In this document: one piece after another, positions 42,910-50,971 of the stretch
Layout of the letters: each line of letters opens with the position of its first letter
Numbering within the stretch: the first letter of the stretch is position 1
Origin: Compostibacter hankyongensis
GTDB lineage: Bacteria; Bacteroidota; Bacteroidia; Chitinophagales; Chitinophagaceae
Direction: 5' to 3'
DNA length: 64,000 nucleotides
Assembly: GCF_039541075.1 (NCBI RefSeq)
Contig: NZ_BAABFN010000001.1
Location: forward strand, 310,001 to 374,000
Translations under genes and position numbers: made by a program
Notes under the pieces: generated by a model
What the model was told of the DNA's origin: nothing
What the model saw: only the letters and a program-made list of their open reading frames with translations
Database searches by the model: none

Positions 42910-43466
42910 TTACGTCCGATCGTGTCCAGTGCCTCATAAAATGCGCTGCCGTACTTCCGGATAAGCGCTTCCTTCAGAAATCGGTATACCGGCACCTTCA
43001 GGCGTTTTCCGAGCTTGCAGGCCGCCCGGCAGAGCTGCTCCCGCGGTTCGTAGTTGATCGCCTCGTAGCCGTCCTGCCTGCTGATGCGGAAGGGGTAAAG
43101 GTGGCAGGACAGGGGCTTTTTAAAATCCGTTTTCCCTTCATTCCATGCTTTTTCGATACCGCATTTTACGATACCGTTTTCAATGATGCCGTATACGCAT
43201 ATCTGGTGACGGATGGTAGGGGTGACGGCCCCGAAGCCCTTTTCATAAACGTGTCTTCCCTGCTTTTCGATTTCGGCGACGCCTTCGGGGGTAAGATAGG
43301 GCTTTACCTGTTCGTATATCCGGTCCAGCACGGGCAGCTCATCTTCCGACAGCGGAGCGCCGGCATCCCCGTCTACGCAGCATCCGCCTTTGCAGGCCTC
43401 CAGGTCGCATACGAATTGCTCTTCCACCGCTTCATCGCTGATCAGCACCTTATCAATGATAATCAT
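42891..43466 (-). CDS. DUF3109 family cysteine-rich protein
   Basis: A 191-residue protein of the DUF3109 family. An N-terminal cysteine cluster FVCDLEACKGGCCVDGDAG, a middle cysteine pair around HQICVYGIIENGIVKCGIEKAW, and later CHLYPFRIS and LCRAACKLGKRL suggest a bound metal or iron-sulfur cluster of the zinc/iron-chelating YkgJ type. The function is unknown. It heads the leftward run DUF3109, TIGR02757, DUF6263-like and the 110-residue gene, all overlapping or closely spaced, and has a promoter element just upstream. Confidence 0.85.
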   Translation of the reverse strand: MIIIDKVLISDEAVEEQFVCDLEACKGGCCVDGDAGAPLSEDELPVLDRIYEQVKPYLTPEGVAEIEKQGRHVYEKGFGAVTPTIRHQICVYGIIENGIVKCGIEKAWNEGKTDFKKPLSCHLYPFRISRQDGYEAINYEPREQLCRAACKLGKRLKVPVYRFLKEALIRKYGSAFYEALDTIGRKWKKKT

Positions 43467-43490
43467 ACCCGATTATTTTCCGCTCCGGGA

Positions 43491-43498
43491 CAAAATTA
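43491..43498 (-). promoter_or_regulatory. -7 promoter element for the DUF3109 operon
   Basis: Reads TAATTTTG on the minus strand, 24 bases before the ATG at 43466, in the short gap after gldD. Confidence 0.45.
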
Positions 43499-43505
43499 GG
43501 AAAGT

Positions 43506-44102
43506 TTATCGCCATTTCAGCGTCTCGAGCAGATGCCACATGTCTTTCTCCACGAACTTCACCACAGGAGCCAGCGAATCCGCATTGGGTACGGCGTAGA
43601 AGTAAAGTGCGCCCCGCAGGTAATGCCGGGTGCTGTCTGTGGCAAAGAACTGCCGCGCCGTAGCGGCATCGCCCTCCACGTTATAAAAGATACCGGATGC
43701 GCCGTAGGGGTTCTGGAAGGCTACCGGCGTGATGGCGTCGGCTTTAAGCGTATTCTTATAGGTCATCGTGTACGCGTCGTTCACCAGCTTTTCCAGCGAA
43801 TGCTGCGGTCCGATGGCTTTATAGCTCAGGTATATTTTGCCGTTCAGGCCTGGAAAGGTAATGTTGATCCAGTAGGGGTTTTCGGGGCGCTGCCCGAAAA
43901 AGGCGGTATCTTTTACGATGCGGGCATACGCAGGGTATTCAAATGTATAGGGATAGCCGGCTTCGTCGAAGCTGCGGTAGGCTTTTTCCGGCAGGGCAAT
44001 GCGGAAGTATCCCCGCGGACGGGGCGCAGACACCGGGCGGCAGGCGCCGAGACCCAGGATAATGATGATGATCAGCGATAAAAGAAATCTGGAGGCTGTC
44101 AT
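43506..44102 (-). CDS. gldD: Gliding motility lipoprotein GldD
   Basis: A 198-residue lipoprotein required for gliding in Flavobacterium and part of the type IX secretion gene set. The signal peptide ends ILGLGAC with C21 as the lipidated cysteine. The GldD body begins PRGYFRIALPEKAYRSFDEAGYPYTFEYPAYARI, and contains WINITFPGLNGKIYLSYKAI and the ending KDMWHLLETLKWR. It overlaps gldE by 4 bases (ATGA-type), the usual gldE-gldD arrangement. Its precise role is unknown. Confidence 0.93.
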   Translation of the reverse strand: MTASRFLLSLIIIIILGLGACRPVSAPRPRGYFRIALPEKAYRSFDEAGYPYTFEYPAYARIVKDTAFFGQRPENPYWINITFPGLNGKIYLSYKAIGPQHSLEKLVNDAYTMTYKNTLKADAITPVAFQNPYGASGIFYNVEGDAATARQFFATDSTRHYLRGALYFYAVPNADSLAPVVKFVEKDMWHLLETLKWR

Positions 44103-45430
44103 TCCGGTTGAATGGTCACTTTCACTTTCTGGATACGCATTTTGTTGATCTCGAGGATGGTGAAGTCGAAACGGTCATGGCTGATGACGCTGTTGATCTC
44201 GGGAAACTGGCCGGCCAGCTCCAGGATCAGTCCGCCCAGCGAATCGCTTTCGCCTTTTACGGAGGCAAAGGTATTGGCCGGCAGGTTCATGATGCGACAT
44301 ACGTCGTTCAGCATGGTTTTTCCTTCGAAGATATAATTGTTCTCGTCCGTCTTGCTAAAGCTGAATTCGTCTTCGTCAAACTCGTCCCGGATATCGCCGA
44401 TGATTTCCTCCATGATGTCCTCGAGGGTAACGATGCCGCTGGTGCCGCCGAACTCATCCACCACGATAGCAAGATGGATGCGCAGACGTTGGAATTCTTT
44501 CAGCAGGTCTTCTATCAGCTTGTGCTCATGGATAAAATAAGGCTGTCGTACGATGCTGTGCCAGTCGAAGTCCTGCCGGTTTTCCAGATAAGGCAGCAGG
44601 TCCTTGGTATGAACCACTCCCGCTATGTTATCGAGATTGCCCTTATAGACGGGCAGCCGGGAATAATGCAGCTCCCCCACCTTGCGGATCACCTCTTCGA
44701 GGGGCATGTCGTAGTCGATGCCGGAAACGTCGAGACGGGTACGCATGATCTGCTTTACCGTGATGTTGCCGAACTTGATGATGCCCAGCAGGATATTCTT
44801 TTCTTCCTGGGAGGTGGACTCATCCACGGAAAGCTCGATGGCCTGATCCATTTCCTCTTCGCTGACGTTAAAAAAGTGCCGCCGCGACAGCTTTTTTTCA
44901 ATGGCATCCGAGATGAAGGTAATGAGGTTGCTCAGCGGTTCGAAAAGGCTGTTGAGCCCGCTCACCACGGGAGCGGCGGTGAGGGCCATCCGGATATTGT
45001 TCTGCGCGGCATATACCTTGGGAAGCAGCACGCTGAAAAGCAGCAGCACCAGCGTGATCATCACGATCTTCAGAGTGAGCGAAAGCACCAGGTTCTGGTC
45101 CAGCCCCACCAGCTGATCCAGCAGGAAATTCAGCATAAAGATGGCGGCGATATTGCTGAAGGTAGTGGTAATGAGCAGCGTGCTCTGGAGCATCTTGGGC
45201 TTTTCGAGCAGCGAGGTCACGAGGCGGGCATTATTGTTCTCCCGGGTCTTCAGCATGTTGAGGTCTTTCAGCGTGAGGGAGAAAAAGGCCACCTCGGCGC
45301 CGGACAGGAGTGCGGCGAGGATCAGCAGCAGCAAGCTCAGGATGGCAAAAACGGTGACGTTCGGGCCGGCGGTATGGGTTACTTGCAAGGGCAAAGCAGT
45401 GGTCAGAAAAATGGCCGAATAGTAATCCAA
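44099..45430 (-). CDS. gldE: Gliding motility-associated protein GldE (CorC/HlyC-type CBS protein)
   Basis: A 443-residue membrane protein. The N-terminal DUF21 domain has about four hydrophobic segments (VFAILSLLLLILAALLSGAEVAFFSL; MITLVLLLFSVLLPKVYAA). Two CBS domains follow (about residues 215-335), with FGGTSGIVTLEDIMEEIIGDIRDEFDED and a C-terminal CorC_HlyC transporter-associated domain. Such proteins are linked to divalent cation homeostasis. In Bacteroidota this member sits next to gldD and supports GldD function. It is preceded by ssb and mutY in the same direction. Confidence 0.93.
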   Translation of the reverse strand: MDYYSAIFLTTALPLQVTHTAGPNVTVFAILSLLLLILAALLSGAEVAFFSLTLKDLNMLKTRENNNARLVTSLLEKPKMLQSTLLITTTFSNIAAIFMLNFLLDQLVGLDQNLVLSLTLKIVMITLVLLLFSVLLPKVYAAQNNIRMALTAAPVVSGLNSLFEPLSNLITFISDAIEKKLSRRHFFNVSEEEMDQAIELSVDESTSQEEKNILLGIIKFGNITVKQIMRTRLDVSGIDYDMPLEEVIRKVGELHYSRLPVYKGNLDNIAGVVHTKDLLPYLENRQDFDWHSIVRQPYFIHEHKLIEDLLKEFQRLRIHLAIVVDEFGGTSGIVTLEDIMEEIIGDIRDEFDEDEFSFSKTDENNYIFEGKTMLNDVCRIMNLPANTFASVKGESDSLGGLILELAGQFPEINSVISHDRFDFTILEINKMRIQKVKVTIQPE

Positions 45431-45469
45431 GTGCGCTTATTTTATTTTAATGATAAAACAGGAACCGGA

Positions 45470-45477
45470 CAAAAGTA
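45470..45477 (-). promoter_or_regulatory. -7 promoter element for gldE-gldD
   Basis: Reads TACTTTTG on the minus strand, 40 bases before the gldE ATG, and lies beyond the ssb terminator. Confidence 0.45.
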
Positions 45478-45519
45478 AGGGAAAGTAATCCGCGAAAGGT
45501 GAATTGCTTTCCCTATGCA

Positions 45520-45551
45520 AAAATAGCAAACCATCATAATTTGCATGATGG
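45520..45551 (-). terminator. Likely terminator after ssb
   Basis: Reading leftward, CCATCAT pairs with ATGATGG across a 7-base loop and is followed by TTTGCTATTTTT. It begins 34 bases after the ssb stop. A second GC-rich dyad (GGCGCC repeated) lies just before it. Confidence 0.55.
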
Positions 45552-45584
45552 CAGGAAGGGCGCCGTTTGCCGGCGCCGGTATGA

Positions 45585-46034
45585 TCAGAAAGGCAGATCA
45601 TCTCCGTGTTCTTCCGGCGGAGGCGAGCTGTCTTTATCCGTCTTGTTACCCGGCTCTCCCTCTTCCCCGGGGTGATGTCCGGGCATATCGTAATTTCCCT
45701 CACTGCGTTTATCGAGCATCACCAGGTTATCCCCCACGATTTCCGTAGCGTATTTCTTATTGCCCTCCCGGTCTTCCCAGCTGCGTGTCCGCAGCCGCCC
45801 GTCGATATACACCAGGCTGCCCTTGTGCAGGTATTTCTGGGCCAGCTCCGCGAGGCCCCGCCACAGTACCACGGTATGCCATTCTGTCTGGGTAAGCAGC
45901 TTTCCCGACCGGTCTTTGAATGTTTCGGTGGTGGCGAGTGAAAATTTCGCTACCGCTATATTGCCCTCAAGGAACTGTACATCCGGATCTCTGCCCAGGT
46001 TGCCGATCAATGTGACTCTGTTGACACCTCTCAT
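45585..46034 (-). CDS. ssb: Single-stranded DNA-binding protein
   Basis: Binds and protects single-stranded DNA in replication and repair. The 149-residue protein starts MRGVNRVTLIGNLGRDPDVQ and has the OB-fold blocks VAKFSLATTETF, TEWHTVVLWRGLAELAQKYLHKGSLVYIDGRLRTRSWED. A Gly/Pro/Asp-rich tail ends in the acidic tip DDLPF that recruits partner proteins. Its place between mutY and gldE is conserved in Bacteroidota. Confidence 0.95.
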   Translation of the reverse strand: MRGVNRVTLIGNLGRDPDVQFLEGNIAVAKFSLATTETFKDRSGKLLTQTEWHTVVLWRGLAELAQKYLHKGSLVYIDGRLRTRSWEDREGNKKYATEIVGDNLVMLDKRSEGNYDMPGHHPGEEGEPGNKTDKDSSPPPEEHGDDLPF

Positions 46035-46158
46035 AAACCCTATGTTTGGAAATTAGCTTAGCCGTCCTTGTTTTAACCGTTTCTAAAGATAGGGTTTTTC
46101 CCGAGAATCCGGAAACATTCGATCCGAAATCCGGAAGGCCCGGGGCGGTCCCGGACGC

Positions 46159-47256
46159 TCAGCGGTTGCCGTTCATAAGCCCTTGCAGCACGTCCTGCAC
46201 ATACTGATCCAGCAGCCGGGGGAGGGCATGGCGGTCGAGCTGGTCCAGGCTCACCGGGAAATAATCCGCGCCGGCAGACAGGGGTCTGGGGACGCGCAGG
46301 ACGAAGAAGCGGGCGAAGATCGTCTGGTGCGTGAGCTGGTGGCGGTACACCTCCGAGCTGTGCTCGCAGGTCCAGCCTCTGTTTTTCAGCAGCCGGGTGA
46401 AGCCGGCTTTCTCCCGCAGCGCTTCAATGCCCAGGGTAGCGTCTTCCTCGAGGAGCACGAATTCGTGCAGGTGCTGCCATATATCCCTGGCGCTGCGCTT
46501 CCGGATATATATCTGATTGCGGTGGCGGATCACCAGGTAGTGGAAGAACCGGGATTTTATCTGTGTTTTCCTGCTTTTTACGGGAAGCAGGGCTATGCTG
46601 TCGTGCTTCAGGGCCCTACAGCGCGGGGCGAGGGGGCATTGCGGGCACTGCGGGCTCCGGGGCGTGCAGACGGTGGCCCCGAAGTCCATGATGGCCTGAT
46701 TGTAGACGGCCGGATGGCTTTGGTCCAGCAGCTCCCCGGCCAGCTCCCGGAAGAGCAGCTTGCCGTCGGTGCTGTCCATGGGCAGCGCTATCCCGAAAAA
46801 GCGGCTGAGCACCCGGTATACGTTGCCGTCCACCACGGCATGGGGAAGATCGTAGGCAAAGGCGGCAATGGCGGCGGCGGTGTATTCCCCCACTCCCTTG
46901 AGGCTGCGCAGTCCTGCAAGATCGGCGGGAAAACGGCCTCCGTGCTCCCCGGCCACCTGCCGGGCGGCGGCCAGCATGTTCTTACAGCGGTTGTAGTAGC
47001 CCAGCCCCTGCCAGAGGCGGAACACCTGCTCCTCGGGAGCGGTGGCCAGCTGCTCCACGGTGGGATAATGCTGCAGGAAACGTTCGTAATAAGGCAGCCC
47101 CTGCGCTACCCGGGTCTGCTGCAGGATGATCTCCGAGAGCCAGATTTTATAGGGATCGCGTTCCCCCTTCCAGGGCATGCTGCGCCGGTTATCCTCGTTC
47201 CAGCGGAGCAACTGCCGGGTAAAAAATTTCTTGTCGGTGCCTGGGGCGGTATTCAT
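46159..47256 (-). CDS. mutY: A/G-specific adenine glycosylase
   Basis: Removes adenine mispaired with 8-oxoguanine. In the 365-residue protein the catalytic glutamate lies in LSEIILQQTRV, the helix-hairpin-helix is LKGVGEYTAAAIAAF, and the catalytic aspartate is in AVVDGNVYRV. The 4Fe-4S cluster cysteines follow the CxxxxxxCxxCxxxxxC pattern in CTPRSPQCPQCPLAPRC. The C-terminal NUDIX-like recognition domain (about residues 225-355) is complete. It heads the leftward mutY-ssb-gldE-gldD run and is divergent from the HU gene. Confidence 0.95.
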   Translation of the reverse strand: MNTAPGTDKKFFTRQLLRWNEDNRRSMPWKGERDPYKIWLSEIILQQTRVAQGLPYYERFLQHYPTVEQLATAPEEQVFRLWQGLGYYNRCKNMLAAARQVAGEHGGRFPADLAGLRSLKGVGEYTAAAIAAFAYDLPHAVVDGNVYRVLSRFFGIALPMDSTDGKLLFRELAGELLDQSHPAVYNQAIMDFGATVCTPRSPQCPQCPLAPRCRALKHDSIALLPVKSRKTQIKSRFFHYLVIRHRNQIYIRKRSARDIWQHLHEFVLLEEDATLGIEALREKAGFTRLLKNRGWTCEHSSEVYRHQLTHQTIFARFFVLRVPRPLSAGADYFPVSLDQLDRHALPRLLDQYVQDVLQGLMNGNR

Positions 47257-47326
47257 AACGGTGGCAAGTTACGCCGGGAAAGAAAATATTCCTGCAGCCA
47301 ATCCACTGGTTGATAATTTTTTATAT

Positions 47327-47334
47327 TATTTTTG
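47327..47334 (+). promoter_or_regulatory. -7 promoter element for the HU gene
   Basis: TATTTTTG matches TAnnTTTG in a very AT-rich stretch, 22 bases before the ATG at 47357. Confidence 0.4.
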
Positions 47335-47356
47335 AATACTAAAATCATTGTTTCTC

Positions 47357-47650
47357 ATGAGAAAAGCAGATTTAATTACCAACATTGCGGAAAAAACCGG
47401 CATACCCAAGGTGGACGTGCTGGTTACGCTGGAAGCCATGTTTAAAGAGGTGAAAGACAGCCTTTCGCAGGGTGAGCATATCTATATACGCGGATTCGGC
47501 AGTTTTATCACCAAGAAACGGGCAGCCAAGATCGGCCGTAACATCAAAAAGAATGTGGCCGTTCATATTCCGGAGCATTATATCCCGGCCTTCAAACCCT
47601 CGAAGGAATTTGTCGCCGAGGTAAAAAAGCTGAAGAAGCTTCCCGGCTGA
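47357..47650 (+). CDS. HU family DNA-binding protein
   Basis: A 97-residue nucleoid protein that bends DNA. I use ATG 47357 (MRKADLITNIAEKTGIPK); a TTG three codons upstream is less likely. The helical dimerisation part is followed by the beta-arm region GEHIYIRGFGSFITKKRAAKIGRNIKKNVAVHIPEHYIPAFKPSKEF. The usual RNPKTG arm tip is replaced by IGRNIKKN, as in the Bacteroidota HU/IHF branch. It heads the group HU, TPR protein, 29-residue basic protein and RNase E/G. Confidence 0.9.
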   Translation: MRKADLITNIAEKTGIPKVDVLVTLEAMFKEVKDSLSQGEHIYIRGFGSFITKKRAAKIGRNIKKNVAVHIPEHYIPAFKPSKEFVAEVKKLKKLPG

Positions 47651-47678
47651 TTATCCTGCGGGCCTGTGGATTTTCCCG

Positions 47679-47686
47679 TAACTTTG
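47679..47686 (+). promoter_or_regulatory. -7 promoter element before the TPR protein gene
   Basis: TAACTTTG matches TAnnTTTG, 25 bases before the GTG at 47712, so the TPR gene may be transcribed separately from HU. Confidence 0.4.
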
Positions 47687-47711
47687 CTCCCTGAATCAAT
47701 TTGTTTTTGTA

Positions 47712-48545
47712 GTGCGAAAATATCAGCTTCTTTTGGTGGGCGCCGCAGTACTGTTGCTGGCGGGGTTGTATGCTTTCGGTCGCCGGGTGCCCGAAGGAAA
47801 GGCTGCTGCGCCGGCCGCCGGCCCCATGATGGCCGCGGACAATACGCCCGCTGCCGACTTCCCTACCTTGCTGGCGGCGGCAAAAAAACCGCTTTCCCCC
47901 GAAATGCAGCTTAACCTGTCCCGCCTGGAAACCGTGATCCGCGGCGATGTAAAAAACCAGCAGATCAATGCCTACCGGGCGCTGGCGCAGACCTGGGACA
48001 GCCTGAACCAGGCGCCCATAGCCGCCCATTATCTCGGAGAAGCGGCGAAGTTGGAAAATTCGGGGAAAAGCCTGACCTTTGCAGCCAATTTATTTTTGAC
48101 CCATCTTCAGCATACCGAGGACCCGTCCGTCCAGAAATGGGAAGCCGGCGAGGCCGGAACACTGCTGAAGCAGGCCCTGGAGCTGGATCCGTCCAACGAC
48201 AGCATTAAAACGGCCCTGGGCAAATCCTATATCGCCGGTGGACAGGTGATGCAGGGGGTACAGCAGCTGCTGGCCGTTACCGATAAAGACCCGGATAATC
48301 TCGAAGCCAACCTGATACTGGGGAAGCTGGCGATTACCTCGGGGCAGTACGATAAGGCGGTAAAACGCCTCGAAGGCGTGGTGGCCCTTCATCCCGACAA
48401 TGCCGAGGCCCTGTATTTCCTGGCCGAAGGCTATAAGGGTCAGGGCAATAAGGCGCAGGCCGTGGCCACGTTTGAACGTTGTAAAAAGCTGGTGAACAAC
48501 CCGGACTTTAGCAAGGAAATTGACGATTATATCAAATCATTTTAA
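47712..48545 (+). CDS. Tetratricopeptide repeat protein
   Basis: A 277-residue protein starting with GTG at 47712. One N-terminal membrane helix (YQLLLVGAAVLLLAGLYAFG, residues 3-22) anchors it, followed by an Ala/Pro-rich linker. TPR units run from about residue 80: AYRALAQTWDSLNQAPIAAHYLGEAAKLE, LELDPSNDSIKTALGKSYIAGGQVMQGVQQLLAVTDKDP and LEANLILGKLAITSGQYDKAVKRLEGVVALHPDNAEALYFLAEGYKGQGNKAQAV. It is probably a periplasmic-facing scaffold. The gene is regularly found between HU and RNase E/G in Bacteroidota. Confidence 0.85.
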   Translation: MRKYQLLLVGAAVLLLAGLYAFGRRVPEGKAAAPAAGPMMAADNTPAADFPTLLAAAKKPLSPEMQLNLSRLETVIRGDVKNQQINAYRALAQTWDSLNQAPIAAHYLGEAAKLENSGKSLTFAANLFLTHLQHTEDPSVQKWEAGEAGTLLKQALELDPSNDSIKTALGKSYIAGGQVMQGVQQLLAVTDKDPDNLEANLILGKLAITSGQYDKAVKRLEGVVALHPDNAEALYFLAEGYKGQGNKAQAVATFERCKKLVNNPDFSKEIDDYIKSF

Positions 48546-48581
48546 TAAAAGCATTCACTGTAATAAAAAACATACCCGACT

Positions 48582-48671
48582 ATGCCATGCGGAAAGAAAA
48601 GGAAAAGACATAAAATTGCCACTCATAAACGCAAGAAAAGACTGAGAAAAAACCGTCACAAAAAGAAATAA
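48582..48671 (+). CDS. 29-residue basic AURKAIP1/COX24-domain-like small protein
   Basis: A very short gene, ATG 48582 to TAA 48671. The product begins MPCGKKRKRHKIATHKRKK and is about 60 percent Lys, Arg and His. The KRKRHKI-type core followed by HKRKKRLRKNRHK matches the AURKAIP1/COX24 domain found in mitochondrial ribosomal protein mS38 and the mycobacterial small-subunit protein bS22. It probably binds 16S rRNA near the decoding region. It follows the TPR gene by 36 bases and precedes RNase E/G. Below the length cutoff of most gene finders. Confidence 0.82.
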   Translation: MPCGKKRKRHKIATHKRKKRLRKNRHKKK

Positions 48672-48911
48672 AATTTATTTCTGTCTCCTGCCTGGTCTTT
48701 TGTATGCGTAGGCAGGCAATATACCGGTGATGCTTTTCCCTGACGACATATACCGGAGTTTGTCTGCCTGCTTATTTACCCTGAAGCGAACCCAATATCA
48801 CCTGTACAAGTTCAACAATGTCGTTTTTACGGCAGGGTAAGGAGGAAATGTGCCGCAGGGCGCATGCTGCTTCCGCTTTTTGTAAGGCTTTATTGGTTAA
48901 ATGAAAATCGC
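48672..48911. other. Leader region of the RNase E/G gene
   Basis: About 240 bases without a convincing gene. It contains several alternating copies of GCCTGC and GCAGGC (near 48691, 48713, 48764) that could pair into more than one hairpin, and GGCAGGGTAAGGAGGAAA near 48831. RNase E genes of other bacteria are regulated through their leader, so a structured leader would make sense, but this is an inference. Confidence 0.35.
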
Positions 48912-50468
48912 TTGAACAAGGAATTAATTATCAATGCCCATCATGGAAATGTAGAGCTGGCATTGCTGGAAGATAAGAAGCTGGTGGAGCTGCATCATGA
49001 GAGCAGCAACACCCGTTTTGCTGTGGGGGACCTCTATCTGGGGAAGGTTAAGAAACTGATCCCGGGGCTGAACGCCGCTTTTGTAGACGTGGGCTACGAG
49101 CGGGATGCCTTTCTGCATTATACCGATCTGAGTCCCTACGCCCGCTCTATCCTTCGCTTTACCCAGCTGGCCATCAACAACAAATCCCCCGAAGGATTCG
49201 ACTTTTCCCGTTTCCGGAATGAGCCGGAGATCGTAAAGACCGGTAAGATCACCGAAGTGCTGAACGGCCGCCCCAATGTGCTGGTACAGATACTCAAGGA
49301 ACCTATTTCCACCAAGGGCCCACGCCTGAGCTGCGAAATATCGCTGCCCGGGCGCTTCGTGGTGCTGACGCCCTTTAACGACATCATCGCCGTTTCAAAA
49401 AAGATACATTCCTCCGATGAGCGGAAACGTCTTCAGAAGATCGTGGAAGCCATCCGCCCCAAGAATTTCGGCGTGATCGTGCGCACCGCCGCCGAAGGGA
49501 AAAACACCGCCGAGCTGCACGACGATCTCCGCACCCTCGTGGAGATGTGGAAGACCATGCAGCGGAACCTGCGGGGCGCCACGCCTCCCCAGAAGATACT
49601 GAGTGAGCGGGACCGGACCACCAGCATCCTCCGCGATCTGCTCAATGCCAGCTTTAACCGGATCGTGGTCAACGACAAAAATCTTTACAACGACGCCCGC
49701 AGCTATATCCAGAAAATAGCCCCCGACAAGCAGGATATCGTTTCCCATTATACCGGGAGCGCTCCCGTGTTCGACGCTTTTGGCATCACCAAGCAGATCA
49801 AGTCGTCCTTCGGAAAAACGGTGAACCTGGACAGCGGCGTTTACCTGATCATCGAACCCACGGAAGCCCTGCATGTCATCGACGTCAACAGCGGCTATAA
49901 GAGCGCCAGCAGCAACCAGGAGCAGAATGCCGTGGGCGCCAACCTGGAGGCGGCGGCGGAAATAGCCCGGCAGCTGCGGCTGCGCGATCTCGGCGGTATC
50001 ATTATCATCGACTTCATCGACATGAAGCAGGCCGAGCACAAACGCGCCGTATACGAAGCGATGCAGCGGTATATGGCCAATGACCGCGCGCGCCATACCA
50101 TCCTTCCCATTTCCAAGTTCGGCGTCATGCAGATCACCCGGCAGCGGGTGCGCCCCGAAGTGAACATCTCCACTTCCGAACAATGCCCGACCTGCCGGGG
50201 TACCGGAAAGATCGGCTCCTCCGTGCTGCTGACCGATGAGATCGAAAAAAACCTCCAGTACCTGCTCAAGAACCGGCACAGCGGTCTTACGTTGCAGGTA
50301 AACCCCATCCTGTATGCTTTTCTGAAAAAAGGAGTGTACAACCAGCAATGGAAATGGTATTTCCGCTACCGGCAGTGGATCAATATCCGGCCCGACCCCT
50401 CCTGCCAGCTGGTGGAATACCGCTTCCTGGATAAAAACGGGGAAGAGATCAAGCTGGCCGGAGCCTGA
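48912..50468 (+). CDS. Rne/Rng family ribonuclease (RNase E/G)
   Basis: Endoribonuclease processing rRNA and mRNA. I prefer TTG 48912 (LNKELIINAHHGNVELALLEDKKLVELHHE), giving 518 residues, since family members begin at this point; the in-frame ATG at 48864 adds 16 unlikely residues. An S1 domain lies at about residues 35-125. The DNase I-like catalytic region has VIDVNSG near 323 and IIIIDFIDM near 365, and the zinc-link is CPTCRGTG near 425. It has no RNase E-like C-terminal scaffold, so it is Rng-like in length. Confidence 0.9.
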   Translation: MNKELIINAHHGNVELALLEDKKLVELHHESSNTRFAVGDLYLGKVKKLIPGLNAAFVDVGYERDAFLHYTDLSPYARSILRFTQLAINNKSPEGFDFSRFRNEPEIVKTGKITEVLNGRPNVLVQILKEPISTKGPRLSCEISLPGRFVVLTPFNDIIAVSKKIHSSDERKRLQKIVEAIRPKNFGVIVRTAAEGKNTAELHDDLRTLVEMWKTMQRNLRGATPPQKILSERDRTTSILRDLLNASFNRIVVNDKNLYNDARSYIQKIAPDKQDIVSHYTGSAPVFDAFGITKQIKSSFGKTVNLDSGVYLIIEPTEALHVIDVNSGYKSASSNQEQNAVGANLEAAAEIARQLRLRDLGGIIIIDFIDMKQAEHKRAVYEAMQRYMANDRARHTILPISKFGVMQITRQRVRPEVNISTSEQCPTCRGTGKIGSSVLLTDEIEKNLQYLLKNRHSGLTLQVNPILYAFLKKGVYNQQWKWYFRYRQWINIRPDPSCQLVEYRFLDKNGEEIKLAGA

Positions 50469-50496
50469 GAACCGATACGGAACATGCCGGCCGCGG

Positions 50497-50883
50497 TCAG
50501 GAGGGCCGTGCGGCGATGACCGATATCTCTACCCCTACTCCCTTGGGAAGCGCGGCCACCTGTACGGTTTCGCGGGCGGGGAACTCGCCGTCGAAATATT
50601 GCCCGTACACCTCGTTGACCGTCGCGAAATGATTCAGGTCGGTGACAAAGATGGTGCTTTTTACCACGTTCCTGAAGCCCAGACCGGCTGCGTCGAGCAC
50701 GGCCTTCAGGTTACGCATCACCTGATGCGTTTCCGCGTCGATGCCGCCGGAAACACAGGCATTGGTGGCGGGGTCTACGGGGATCTGACCGGAAACAAAC
50801 AGGAGATTGCCTGCCTGTACGGCCTGGTTGTAAGGGCCTATCGGCGCAGGAGCATGCTCCGTATTGATAAACTGTTTTTCCAT
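50497..50883 (-). CDS. RidA family reactive intermediate deaminase
   Basis: A 128-residue protein that hydrolyses reactive enamine/imine intermediates from amino acid metabolism. I start at ATG 50883 (MEKQFINTEHAPAPIGPYNQAVQ). Typical blocks are GNLLFVSGQIPVDP, QVMRNLKAVLDAAGLGFRNVVKSTIFVTDLNHFATVNEVYGQYF and PARETVQVAALPKGVGVEISVIA. The arginine before ETVQVAALP is the substrate carboxylate ligand. It converges on the RNase E/G gene and is divergent from tsaB. Confidence 0.93.
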   Translation of the reverse strand: MEKQFINTEHAPAPIGPYNQAVQAGNLLFVSGQIPVDPATNACVSGGIDAETHQVMRNLKAVLDAAGLGFRNVVKSTIFVTDLNHFATVNEVYGQYFDGEFPARETVQVAALPKGVGVEISVIAARPS

Positions 50884-50971
50884 AACTTGCAAAACATTGA
50901 GCCGGCAAAATAACTAAATCCCGGAGATATATGATCTGCAGGGTGGACCGGATGTTTAATAAAAGAATATC

